DNA of 64,000 bases from Leucobacter sp. Ag1 (GTDB taxonomy: Bacteria; Actinomycetota; Actinomycetes; Actinomycetales; Microbacteriaceae). The DNA is taken from contig NZ_LAYO01000101.1 in the NCBI RefSeq assembly GCF_000980875.1, positions 1 through 64,000 on the forward strand. The letters are read 5' to 3'. Below the pieces are notes generated by a model, which ran no database searches, was not told where the DNA came from, and saw only the letters and a program-made list of their open reading frames with translations. Shown in pieces: positions 48,198 through 55,846 of this stretch. The number at the start of each line of letters is the position of its first letter. Position 1 is the stretch's first letter. The translations under genes and the position numbers were made by a program.

Positions 48198-48434
48198 TCA
48201 CCGCGGCACAGACGGCTCGGACCATGTCGAGTAGCCAGCCACCGCGACGCAGATACCGGCGGCGAGCAGCGGAGCGGCGAGCACGCCGTGCACCCACCCC
48301 GGGAGCGACTCCCAAACACCCCGCAGCATGAGCGCCACCGCCAAGACGGCTGAGACCCAAGCGGCCAGGCACAGCAGCCACCAGATGAGATTGAGCAGCG
48401 CCAGCCGGCGCCGCGTGAGCTTGATCGGGAACAT
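48198..48434 (-). CDS. Small membrane protein (78 aa)
   Basis: The 78-aa protein has two hydrophobic segments (about residues 11-36 and 45-68: LLNLIWWLLCLAAWVSAVLA, GVLAAPLLAAGICVAVAGYS). It is the first gene of the leftward early operon by position. No family is recognised. Confidence 0.6.
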   Translation of the reverse strand: MFPIKLTRRRLALLNLIWWLLCLAAWVSAVLAVALMLRGVWESLPGWVHGVLAAPLLAAGICVAVAGYSTWSEPSVPR

Positions 48435-48834
48435 GCATCCTCGAGTCCTTCCGTGAGAGCGGTCTGTCTCGTGCCCGCACGCCGATCTGTGAGCGCACGC
48501 ACGGGCTGCACTTCACCCCGTGCCGGTTCCGCCCCACCACGAGCAGCCACGCGTCATCACCCCGACGCCTTCGGTTCCCCGCAATCGCGGAGCCAACAGG
48601 TCCGGTCCCTTCGCCGCTTCACGGCAGACCAGACGCCCCCACCACGGGGCGATACGGCCAGGGACCTGCTATTCGGCGCTCAACCCCTCCTGACCGGGCC
48701 TTGGTGGCATCGGATTCCGGGGTGAGCTATGTGAGTGGATCCGCCGCTTTCGACGGCAACGGACCCGATTTCGGGTGCACGAAAGGCACCTCTGGTCAGA
48801 TCGACCAGGGAGAGAAGGTGGGGGAGCGGTGGCG
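48435..48834. promoter_or_regulatory. 400-bp gap with inverted repeats, early control region
   Basis: I see no convincing gene here. Two tight inverted repeats occur: ACCCGA-TT-TCGGGT at 48763-48776 and CTGGTC-5-GACCAG at 48792-48808, both close to the end of the AlpA-like gene. The region may hold an early leftward promoter, operators or an antitermination site. Small alternative frames upstream of 48434 were not convincing. Confidence 0.35.
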
Positions 48835-49164
48835 CTACGCCTTCGCGCTCGCGGTGGCGTCGGCGGCTACCAGCCACTCGATGACGCGGTGCCGGCGGTA
48901 TCGGACGAGGCGGCCGCCGAGCTTCATCGGCTTCGGGCCCTTCTCGTGGTAGCGCCAGTCGGTGAGGGTGCTGATCTCGACGCCGAAGAACTCGGCGAGG
49001 TCCTCGGGGGAGGCGAGCACGGGCAGCGCCGCCCACTCGTCCTCCCATCCGGCCGGGCACTGCGGCTCGACGGCCGGATCCGGGGTGTCGATGGTCTCGA
49101 CCTCGGCGGCGGGCGCCGGATGCGCGGCCGGGGCCTCGACGAGCGCGAGCAACCTGGCGGTCAC
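48835..49164 (-). CDS. AlpA/excisionase-like HTH protein
   Basis: The 109-aa protein has a Pro/Ala-rich N-terminal part and a C-terminal MerR-like HTH (PVLASPEDLAEFFGVEISTL, WRYHEKGPKPMKLGGRLVRY) of the kind used by phage excisionases and AlpA regulators. The GTG start overlaps the upstream XRE stop. It would assist excision or regulate early genes. Confidence 0.75.
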   Translation of the reverse strand: MTARLLALVEAPAAHPAPAAEVETIDTPDPAVEPQCPAGWEDEWAALPVLASPEDLAEFFGVEISTLTDWRYHEKGPKPMKLGGRLVRYRRHRVIEWLVAADATASAKA

Positions 49165-49418
49165 GACGCCACCGCCTGCATCGGCTGCGGGATCGCGTCG
49201 GGCACTGCGAGGAACTGCTCGATGGTCAGGCCGAAGGCCGCGGCGATCGCTTCGATCTCGTGGAACTTGAACATCACGCGGTTGTTCATGCGGTGGCCGA
49301 TCCAAAACTGGTCCTTGCCGAGCTTCTCGGCGAGGTCCTTCCGGGTCATGCCGCGGGCGATTCGGAGGAGTTCGATCGAGAGGATCACGCCGTCCTGGGA
49401 GCTGTCGTTGGTTTGCAT
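49161..49418 (-). CDS. XRE-family regulator, Cro-like
   Basis: The 85-aa protein (MQTNDSSQDGVILSIELLR) is mostly one XRE helix-turn-helix (MTRKDLAEKLGKDQFWIGHR). It diverges from the plus-strand repressor gene across an 80-bp operator region. By position it is the Cro-like or early-activator partner of the switch and heads the leftward operon with the AlpA-like gene. No ribosome site is obvious before ATG 49418, consistent with a short or absent leader. Confidence 0.72.
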   Translation of the reverse strand: MQTNDSSQDGVILSIELLRIARGMTRKDLAEKLGKDQFWIGHRMNNRVMFKFHEIEAIAAAFGLTIEQFLAVPDAIPQPMQAVAS

Positions 49419-49498
49419 AAGTGAAGCGTTGCATATGCGTATTGCACCGGTCAAGCTGAATTCGCAGTTGACTTGCAAGTAGCGCATATGCAAAGCTG
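49419..49498. promoter_or_regulatory. Divergent immunity operator/promoter region
   Basis: Two copies of GCATATGC (49431-49438 and 49483-49490) lie in inverted surroundings (TTGCATATGCGT and GCGCATATGCAA). Between them is a perfect ACTTGCAAGT palindrome (49471-49480), and a fourth TTGCATA occurs at the minus-strand start. TATGCA on each strand lies close enough to each start codon to produce leaderless or nearly leaderless mRNA. No ribosome site is seen for either gene. Confidence 0.65.
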
Positions 49499-49924
49499 AT
49501 GCACATGTCTAGATACACCGAGTTGAGCGACTTCACGACCGCCTTCGCGAAGGAGTACAAGGGCTTCATGGTGGCCGCCGGCCTCGATGGGCAGACCGTC
49601 GCGAAGAAGCTCGGCCGATCGACCGCATACGTCTCAGAGCGAGTCAACGGGAAGCGCGCGCTCGATACCGAAGACGTCGACGCGCTCGCGATGCTCGTCG
49701 GCGGCGGATGGACTGGGCGAACCCTGATGATCGAGCTCGCGCGCCGCGCACGTGCCCACGAGCTTGAGGAGCTGCCCGAGAATGTCGGCGGCTCGGTGCA
49801 TGATCAGCTTCCCCACTTCGGGAAGATCGACGTCGCAGCCCTCCGGCAATCCGGCGTCGCCCTCGCGGCAGACGAACGCGGCGGGTTCGAGGAAGAGCAG
49901 GAAGCGAAACAGGAACTGCCCTAG
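49499..49924 (+). CDS. Immunity repressor (XRE family)
   Basis: The 141-aa protein has an N-terminal XRE HTH (about 30-70: TVAKKLGRSTAYVSERVNGK) and an acidic C-terminal tail (FEEEQEAKQELP). The next gene is an ImmA-type protease, a pair known from ICEBs1 and temperate phages, so this is very likely the prophage repressor. ATG at 49499 (MHM) or 49505 is used; no ribosome site is visible. Confidence 0.78.
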   Translation: MHMSRYTELSDFTTAFAKEYKGFMVAAGLDGQTVAKKLGRSTAYVSERVNGKRALDTEDVDALAMLVGGGWTGRTLMIELARRARAHELEELPENVGGSVHDQLPHFGKIDVAALRQSGVALAADERGGFEEEQEAKQELP

Positions 49925-49932
49925 GAGGCAAC

Positions 49933-50418
49933 ATGCAAAGAGTGATCAACGAGGCGCGCAGGCACGGCCTCGCCCTCGGGTTCGCGGACCTCGAACCCCC
50001 GACCCGCGCCGTCTTCATGGCCGACGAATGGATGATCGCGATCAGCGACAAGCTCGACGAGGACCAGGCCGCCGACTCCGGCGCGCACGAACTCGGGCAC
50101 TTCGTGAACGGCGACCGATGCAGCACGCCCGAGGCCGAGGAGCGCGCATGGATCTACGCCTCGCGGATCCGCGTCGACTTCCACGAATACCGCGACGCCG
50201 AGCTCGAAGATCCCCACCCGCTCGCGATCGCACAGAAGCTCGGCACCACGCGCCACATCGTCGAGCTCTTCCAGAAGCACCACCTCGAGCGTCTCATGCT
50301 CTCAGCGCCACGGAACATCTTCGGCGAGTACATCGACGACGGCGACGAAGACGCACTCGAAACGCGCCACAGCCTCGCGATCCCGGTACGCCGGTCGCTC
50401 TGCAGGCTCGCCAGCTAG
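49933..50418 (+). CDS. ImmA/IrrE-family metallopeptidase (antirepressor protease)
   Basis: The 161-aa protein has the HELGH zinc motif at residues 52-56 (SGAHELGHFVNGD) and a later acidic EERAWIYASRIRV helix supplying the third ligand, as in ImmA/IrrE. ImmA cleaves its ImmR repressor when induction is triggered. AGGAGG lies upstream and the gap to the repressor is only 8 bp. It would control lysogeny here. Confidence 0.88.
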   Translation: MQRVINEARRHGLALGFADLEPPTRAVFMADEWMIAISDKLDEDQAADSGAHELGHFVNGDRCSTPEAEERAWIYASRIRVDFHEYRDAELEDPHPLAIAQKLGTTRHIVELFQKHHLERLMLSAPRNIFGEYIDDGDEDALETRHSLAIPVRRSLCRLAS

Positions 50419-50488
50419 ACCACGCCGCACCACCCTCGACACCGAGGGCAGGCTGCCGCATACCCGAAAACCGGAAAGGACCCCGATC

Positions 50489-51781
50489 ATGGCGAGAGCC
50501 TGGATCACCGACCTCTGGGTGAAAGACGCCCACGCGCTCATGCCCGACGGCAGCAAGGTGCGGATCGCGCCCACCGCCGCCGAGCTCAAGAGCCTCCGCA
50601 GCCTCCCCGACCACTTCCGCACCGCCCGCTTCATGCAGGGCCAGCGGTGGCGCGTCGGATGGTACGAACACGGCGGGCGCGAGCGAGGCCGCCTCTTCGC
50701 CACGAAACCCGAAGCCGAGCGCTACCGCGCCGAACTCGAGGACAACCTCCGCGCCGGCCGCTACGCGCCGCCCGAGCTCGCCGAGCAGCGCTTCGGGCAG
50801 CTCGCCGAGACCTGGCTCGGATCCAAGCGACGTCCGAAGCCCCGCACCCTCAACCGGTACGAGAACGAGCTCGCCGTGCACATCCTGCCGCAGTGGGCCG
50901 ACGTGCCGATCAACGCGATCACTCGGCAGCGCGTCGACGAGTGGGTGACCGCGCTCATCGCCGGCACCGCGCCCCGCGAGTACACCGGCCGCGGTCGCGC
51001 CCGGGTGAAGGGTCCGCTCGCGCCGCGCACCGTGCGCCACGTCGTCGCCCGTACCTTCGGCGGCGCGCTGCGCTACGCCCACGACGAGGGATGGATCCCG
51101 CGCGACCCGCTGCGCCGTGTCGAGCTGCCCCGCCCGACCCCGTCCGAGCGGCTCGCGATCCTCACCCACGGCGAAGTCGAAGCGCTCGCCGACGCCGCGA
51201 AGGAGATCACCGGCCACCAGCGCGACCGCGCCGCGATCTACCTCCTCGCCTACGGCGGCCCCCGCGTCAACGAAGGCTTCGCGTTCCAGGTCCGCGACAT
51301 TCGCATCGACGACCACCGCGCCGACGTTCTGCGCACCTGGACGAAGGACCGCGACGGCCGCCGCATCATCGGCCCGCCGAAGACATGGGAGCGGCGCGCC
51401 CTCCCGCTGCACGACTTCGTGCTCGCCGAACTCGAACCCCTCATGGCGCACCAGCACCCGACGTCCTGGCTCTTCCGATCGAACCGCGGCGACCGCGCCC
51501 TCGACCACAAGAACTGGTACAACCGCGTCTGGCGGCCCGCGCTCGCCGCGACCGGCCTCGACGACCCCGAACTCGGCCTCACGATCCACCAGCTCCGCCA
51601 CACCGCCGCGAGCACCGCGATCGCGGCCGGCGCCGACGTGAAGGTCGTGCAGACGATGCTCGGCCACCGCAACGCCTCGGAGACGCTCGACACCTACTCG
51701 CACCTCTGGCCCGACCGCCTCGACGAGGTGATCATGAAGGTGTCGTTCCACCGCGAGGAGTGGCTCCGCCTCGCCGCCTGA
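50489..51781 (+). CDS. Tyrosine integrase
   Basis: The 430-aa integrase has an N-terminal arm-binding part, a core-binding domain, and a catalytic domain with Arg259 (GGPRVNEGF), His367 and Arg370 (HQLRH), His393 (LGHRN) and the nucleophile Tyr403 (LDTYSHL). It recombines attP with the tRNA-Arg gene. AAAGGA precedes the ATG. It lies directly next to attR, as usual for Int. Confidence 0.95.
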   Translation: MARAWITDLWVKDAHALMPDGSKVRIAPTAAELKSLRSLPDHFRTARFMQGQRWRVGWYEHGGRERGRLFATKPEAERYRAELEDNLRAGRYAPPELAEQRFGQLAETWLGSKRRPKPRTLNRYENELAVHILPQWADVPINAITRQRVDEWVTALIAGTAPREYTGRGRARVKGPLAPRTVRHVVARTFGGALRYAHDEGWIPRDPLRRVELPRPTPSERLAILTHGEVEALADAAKEITGHQRDRAAIYLLAYGGPRVNEGFAFQVRDIRIDDHRADVLRTWTKDRDGRRIIGPPKTWERRALPLHDFVLAELEPLMAHQHPTSWLFRSNRGDRALDHKNWYNRVWRPALAATGLDDPELGLTIHQLRHTAASTAIAAGADVKVVQTMLGHRNASETLDTYSHLWPDRLDEVIMKVSFHREEWLRLAA

Positions 51782-51838
51782 TCCGCGCCATGCTGTCTGC
51801 GTGCTGTCCGGCACGATTCGCCGTCGCGCCCGGAAACG

Positions 51839-51885
51839 AAAAAATCCCCCCGGGATCCGCATCATCTTGCGGACCCCGAGGGGAT
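51839..51885 (-). terminator. Prophage-supplied terminator for tRNA-Arg
   Basis: A stem (ATCCCC/GGGGAT with inner GGG-TCCGCA/TGCGGA-CCC) is followed on the minus strand by TTTTTT. It lies just past the tRNA 3' end, replacing the host terminator now stranded near 11226-11256. Confidence 0.75.
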
Positions 51886-51888
51886 AAC

Positions 51889-51930
51889 CTGCGCGCCCCG
51901 AGGGATTCGAACCCCCGACCTTCTGATCCG
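51889..51930. repeat. attR core (42-bp direct repeat)
   Basis: Identical to 11259-11300; it forms the 3' part of the intact tRNA-Arg gene. Confidence 0.95.
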
Positions 51931-51965
51931 TAGTCAGATGCTCTATCCAGCTGAGCTAGGGGCGC
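51892..51965 (-). tRNA. tRNA-Arg (ACG)
   Basis: The minus strand folds as a cloverleaf. Acceptor GCGCCCC pairs with GGGGCGC, the anticodon loop is CTACGGA (anticodon ACG), the T-loop is TTCGAAT and the discriminator base is G. No CCA is encoded. The prophage has regenerated a complete gene: the 5' half is host and the 3' half comes from the attP core. ACG decodes the common Arg codon CGT/CGC through inosine. Confidence 0.95.
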
Positions 51966-52145
51966 ACTGTTGATCTCTCAACCCGGAAAACATTACCCGA
52001 AGTCCGGGGGAATGTGAAATCGGGCCGGGGATCCCGGGCGTGTTCGGTGCGGTGGCGCTGCGAACGGCCCCGCGAAGGCGCCTGGGGTGAGCCGCCCGAA
52101 CCCGCGCGCTGCGCCCCGCCCCCCGGCAGCGGTTACGCTTGCTCC

Positions 52146-52679
52146 GTGTCTACCGAACTTCCGGCCGATCTGCAGCGTGCCGAGTCCCTGATCCGCGACG
52201 TCCTCGACTTCCCGAAGCCGGGCATCGTCTTCCGCGATATCGCGCCCCTGCTGGCCGACGGGCCGGCGCTGCACGCGACCGCCGCGGCGCTCGTGGAGCC
52301 GTTCCGCGGCCAGTTCGATGTGGTCGCCGGGGTCGAAGCTCGCGGCTTCATCCTCGGTACGGCCGCCGCCGCGGTCGAGGGCGTCGGCTTCGTGCCGGTG
52401 CGCAAGGCGGGCAAGCTGCCGCGGCCGGCGGCGTCGGAGGACTTCGCGCTCGAATACGGCACGGCCACGATCGAGGTGCACGACGACCTGCCGCGCGGTA
52501 CCCGCGTGCTGCTCGTCGACGACGTGCTGGCCACGGGCGGCACGCTGGCGGCCGGGCGCCGCCTGCTCGCGCGCGTCGGCTACGAGGTGGTCGGCACCGC
52601 GGTGCTGTTCGAGATCGACGAGCTCGGCGGTCGGGCGGTCGTCGGCGACGAGCACCTGCACACGGTGTTCCGCGGCTGA
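52146..52679 (+). CDS. apt: Adenine phosphoribosyltransferase
   Basis: The 177-aa protein has the PRPP-binding signature VLLVDDVLATGGTL (residues about 121-134), and FPKPGIVFRDI and VEARGFILG typical of Apt. It turns adenine and PRPP into AMP for purine salvage. The GTG start at 52146 yields the standard length. It is the first host gene right of the tRNA, on the opposite strand. Confidence 0.93.
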   Translation: MSTELPADLQRAESLIRDVLDFPKPGIVFRDIAPLLADGPALHATAAALVEPFRGQFDVVAGVEARGFILGTAAAAVEGVGFVPVRKAGKLPRPAASEDFALEYGTATIEVHDDLPRGTRVLLVDDVLATGGTLAAGRRLLARVGYEVVGTAVLFEIDELGGRAVVGDEHLHTVFRG

Positions 52680-52753
52680 GGCGCCCCTCCCGCGACCCGC
52701 GAGACGGGCGCGCATGCTGCACGACGCGGGGTCGCGCGGCAGATATAGCCGCT

Positions 52754-54484
52754 ATGACCGAGAACGACGCCACCGCCGCCTTCTTCGCCGCACGCGATCA
52801 GCTGCTCGACCTGGCGGGGGATCCGGCGCGGGCCCGCGCCGAGTTCCGGTGGCCCGACGTCGGCCCGTCGTTCAACTGGGCCCACGACGTGTTCGATCGG
52901 ATCGCCGAGGGCAATGAGACGACCGCGCTGCGGATCGCCGAGGAGGACGGGACCGAGCAGGCGCTGAGCTTCGCCGAACTGCGGCGCCGCAGCGATCAGG
53001 TCGCGAACTGGCTGCTGCGCATCGGCGCGCGCCCGGGCGACGTGGCCATGCTCATGCTCGGCAACCGGGTCGAGCTCTGGGAGCTCATGCTCGCCGCCAT
53101 GAAGGTCGGCGTCGTGATCCTGCCGACCTCGGTGGTGCTGAGCGCGCACGAGCTCGCGGACCGGGTCGAGCGCGGTCGCGTGCGCTTCGTCTTCGCCGGG
53201 CCGGAGGACGCGGTCAAGTTCGCCGGGGTGCCGGGCGACTACCGCGGTGTGGGCGTGGGCTTCGATGCGGGCAGCCAGGATCAGCGCGCCGCCCTCTACG
53301 ACTGGCTGCGCTTCGAGGAGTCGCGCGCCGGCTCCGACGCACCCGTGGCGAAGACCACCGCGAGCGACGATCCCGCCCTGCTCTACTTCACGAGCGGCAC
53401 GACGAGCCTGCCGAAGATCGTGGTGCACACGCACACGAGCTACCCGCTGGGCCACCTCACCACCATGTCGTGGATCGGCGTACGGCCGGGCGACGTGCAC
53501 CTGGTGATCAGCGCACCGGGATGGGCGAAGCACGCCTGGTCGAGCTTCTTCGGGCCGTGGCACGTCGGCGCCACCATCTTCGTCGCGAACTACGCGCGCT
53601 TCGAGCCGGTGCGTCTCGTCGCCGAGCTCGACCGGGCCGGTGTCACCTCGTTCTGCGCGCCTCCGACGGTGTGGCGCATGCTGATCCAGCAGAAGCTCGA
53701 GCGGAAGCCCCGTGCGCTGCGCGAGCTGGTCTCGGCGGGGGAGCCGCTGAACCCCGAGGTGATCGCCCGGATCCGCGAATGGTGGGGGCTCGAGATCCGC
53801 GACGGCTACGGTCAGACCGAGACCACCGCGCTGATCGGCACCATGCCGGGCGAGGCCGTGGTGCCCGGCGCGATGGGGCGGCCTCTGCCCGGGGTCGACG
53901 TGGTGCTCGTGAACCCCGCGACGGGCGAGCGCGGCGATGAGGGCGAGATCTGCCTGCCGATGGAGCCGCGACCCACGAACCTCATGCCGGGCTACTTCGG
54001 CAACGATGGGGCGACAGCGAAGGCGACGAGCGGGGGCCTGTTCCACACGGGCGACGTCGCTCAGCGCGATGCCGACGGGATGCTGACCTTCGTCGGCCGC
54101 ACCGACGACATCTTCAAGTCCAGCGACTTCAAGGTCTCGCCGTTCGAGGTCGAGAGCGCGCTGCTGGAGCACGCGGCGGTGGCCGAGGCTGCGGTCGTCG
54201 GGGCGCCCGACGACACCCGGCTGAACGTGACCAAGGCCTACGTCGCGCTTGCCGCCGGTTGGGGCGAGAACGCGGACACGGCGCGCGAGATCCTGGCGCA
54301 CGCGCGGGTCGCGCTGCCGCCCTACATGCGAGTGCGGCGCGTCGAGTTCTTCGAGCTGCCCAAGACGACGTCGGGCAAGATCCGCCGGGTCGAGCTGCGG
54401 CAGCGGGAGGAGGCCGCGCACGCGGCGGGTGAGCGACCCGCGGGCGAGTGGCGCGAGGGTGACTTTTCCGACCTGAAGGGGTAG
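52754..54484 (+). CDS. Acyl-CoA/acetyl-CoA synthetase-like AMP-forming ligase
   Basis: The 576-aa ANL enzyme has the AMP-binding core YFTSGTTSLPKIVVHTH, GYGQTETT and HTGDVAQRDADGML, and the hinge and catalytic C-terminal Lys region PKTTSGKIRRVELR. A short N-terminal FNWAHDVFD motif fits the medium-chain acyl-CoA synthetase (ACSM)-type branch. It activates a carboxylic acid with CoA; the exact chain length cannot be told. It stands between apt and the SipW locus. Confidence 0.88.
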   Translation: MTENDATAAFFAARDQLLDLAGDPARARAEFRWPDVGPSFNWAHDVFDRIAEGNETTALRIAEEDGTEQALSFAELRRRSDQVANWLLRIGARPGDVAMLMLGNRVELWELMLAAMKVGVVILPTSVVLSAHELADRVERGRVRFVFAGPEDAVKFAGVPGDYRGVGVGFDAGSQDQRAALYDWLRFEESRAGSDAPVAKTTASDDPALLYFTSGTTSLPKIVVHTHTSYPLGHLTTMSWIGVRPGDVHLVISAPGWAKHAWSSFFGPWHVGATIFVANYARFEPVRLVAELDRAGVTSFCAPPTVWRMLIQQKLERKPRALRELVSAGEPLNPEVIARIREWWGLEIRDGYGQTETTALIGTMPGEAVVPGAMGRPLPGVDVVLVNPATGERGDEGEICLPMEPRPTNLMPGYFGNDGATAKATSGGLFHTGDVAQRDADGMLTFVGRTDDIFKSSDFKVSPFEVESALLEHAAVAEAAVVGAPDDTRLNVTKAYVALAAGWGENADTAREILAHARVALPPYMRVRRVEFFELPKTTSGKIRRVELRQREEAAHAAGERPAGEWREGDFSDLKG

Positions 54485-54507
54485 CTTCGGGCTTGTAACC
54501 GGATGGC

Positions 54508-54520
54508 CGTTACTGTAACG
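54508..54520. promoter_or_regulatory. Palindrome upstream of SipW locus
   Basis: CGTTAC-T-GTAACG is a perfect 6-bp-arm inverted repeat, 54 bp before the first gene of the SipW cluster. It may be an operator or part of the promoter region. Confidence 0.45.
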
Positions 54521-54573
54521 TTCAACTAAATCCGGGTGGCAACGGTGCTCCCGGGGTTGCATGGGGGAAAACA

Positions 54574-55143
54574 ATGACCGTTTCCAGTCAGACCGAATCC
54601 ATTGACGTACAACGCCGAGCCGCGAAGCGGCGCAAGATCGGCGCACTGCTCGCGGGCGGGCTCGTGCTCGGCGTGGGCGCCGCAGTCACGCTCGCATCCT
54701 GGAACGATTCCGAGTTCGCGAAGGCCAACCTGACGGCCGGAACGTTCGTGTTCCAGGGATCCACCGACGGCACCACCTTCGCCGACCACGCCAGTTCGGG
54801 CGGCGCAGCCTCGCTGACCTTCACCACGGGCTTCGACAAGCTCAGCCCGAACGACGTCGTGTACGCGCCCTACGCGCTGAAGCTCACCGGCTCCTCGCCG
54901 GCGACGCTCACGCCTACAGCTCCCGCGGTGACCGGAGCGCTCAACGGCAAGGCGACCTTCGCCGCAGTGCAGACGACGACCTTCGGGTGCAACGCCGGGG
55001 CGTTCACCGGCGGCACCACGCTGGTGACGACCATGTCTCCCGGCGACACGGTGAACCTCTGCCTCAAGGTCACGGCCGGCTCGACCATCGCCCAGGGCGA
55101 TACCGGAGCCGTCGTCTGGCAGTGGGACGCCGTTTCGCAGTAG
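54574..55143 (+). CDS. SipW-type secreted protein 1 (TasA/camelysin-like)
   Basis: The 189-aa preprotein has a basic N-terminus, one hydrophobic core (IGALLAGGLVLGVGAAVTLA) and then the SipW-type junction ASWNDSEFAKANLTAGTF. The rest is beta-rich with two Cys (FGCNAG, NLCLKV) and no anchor. Proteins of this class form extracellular fibres or coats in Bacillus. It is the first gene of a four-gene cluster and shares the junction motif with its neighbours. Confidence 0.78.
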   Translation: MTVSSQTESIDVQRRAAKRRKIGALLAGGLVLGVGAAVTLASWNDSEFAKANLTAGTFVFQGSTDGTTFADHASSGGAASLTFTTGFDKLSPNDVVYAPYALKLTGSSPATLTPTAPAVTGALNGKATFAAVQTTTFGCNAGAFTGGTTLVTTMSPGDTVNLCLKVTAGSTIAQGDTGAVVWQWDAVSQ

Positions 55144-55158
55144 GCCCGGAGCACTGCT

Positions 55159-55836
55159 GTGACTGCGCCTGCGCCGAACGAGTCGGGGCGGTCGCGCCGA
55201 GCGCGCCGCCTCGATCTGGTCGCGCGCCGACGCGGCCTCACCTTCCGCCGAGCCCGTGCCCTCCTGGCCGGAGCACTCGTGCTGGGGATCGGCGCGACCG
55301 CGACGCTCGCCGCCTGGACCGATCAGGAGAACGCGAAGGCGACCCTGACAGCGGGCACCTTCGCGCTGGAGTCCCTGGTCTCGGGCGGCAGTTGGACCGA
55401 CACGACGGCGCCGGCCGCCGCCGCGGTGCTCCCGCTCGCGGCGACCGGCATGATGCCGGGCACGAGTAAGGCGGCCTGGATCCAGATCCGCACCAAGGCC
55501 GGCAGCGGAGCCGGCACCGTGAACCTCACCGGCGTCACGCTCGCGACGACGCCCGCCGACCCGACCGTCGACCCGAACAAGTCGTTCGGCGACGCGCTCA
55601 CGGTGCGCATCGGCACGGTCGCGACGACGGGCGACTGCGTTCCGAGCTGGACCGGCGGCTCCCTCGTGACCAAGGTCAGTACGTTGCCGACCGGGCTCAC
55701 GCCGGCGACCGTCGGTGCGAACTCCGCCCTCGTCGCGATCTACTGCGTCGTGGTCACGCTCCCCACGAACGCGGCGAACACGGCGCAGGGCGGCAGCGTG
55801 ACCCCGACCTGGGCGTTCACGGGGACCTCGAGCTGA
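55159..55836 (+). CDS. SipW-type secreted protein 2
   Basis: The 225-aa preprotein starts with GTG and has an Arg-rich N-terminus (RSRRARRLDLVARRRGLTFR), a hydrophobic core and the junction AAWTDQENAKATLTAGTF. The body is beta-rich (AWIQIRTKAGSGAGTVNLTG) with a disulfide-type Cys pair (GDCVPSW, IYCVVV). It is close to protein 1 in plan but differs in detail. It lies 15 bp after it. Confidence 0.78.
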   Translation: MTAPAPNESGRSRRARRLDLVARRRGLTFRRARALLAGALVLGIGATATLAAWTDQENAKATLTAGTFALESLVSGGSWTDTTAPAAAAVLPLAATGMMPGTSKAAWIQIRTKAGSGAGTVNLTGVTLATTPADPTVDPNKSFGDALTVRIGTVATTGDCVPSWTGGSLVTKVSTLPTGLTPATVGANSALVAIYCVVVTLPTNAANTAQGGSVTPTWAFTGTSS

Positions 55837-55846
55837 GCGGGCACCG

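Larger units (their letters stand above)
11259..51930. mobile_element. Complete siphovirus-type prophage in tRNA-Arg(ACG)
   Basis: About 40.7 kb is bounded by identical 42-bp repeats, one inside an intact tRNA-Arg gene. Inside are integrase, immunity repressor, ImmA-like protease, early recombination and replication genes, terminase, portal, capsid, a long tail module with tape measure, and lysis genes. All major virion modules appear present and open, with no insertion sequence or frameshift other than the programmed one in the tail chaperones. The element is probably inducible; the left arm carries a LexA-like box. Confidence 0.95.

Noticed and set aside
48435-48550. Upstream extensions of the RuvC-like or small membrane genes into 48435-48550
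   Set aside because: They change composition abruptly to basic low-complexity sequence and the downstream starts have good overlap signals.
49468-49492. TTGACT/TATGCA as a standard sigma-70 promoter for the repressor
   Set aside because: The spacer is only 13 bp, too short for normal use, so I did not call a -35/-10 pair.
50294-51865. A 523-aa minus-strand frame opposite the integrase
   Set aside because: The integrase has all catalytic residues; the opposite frame is a shadow.
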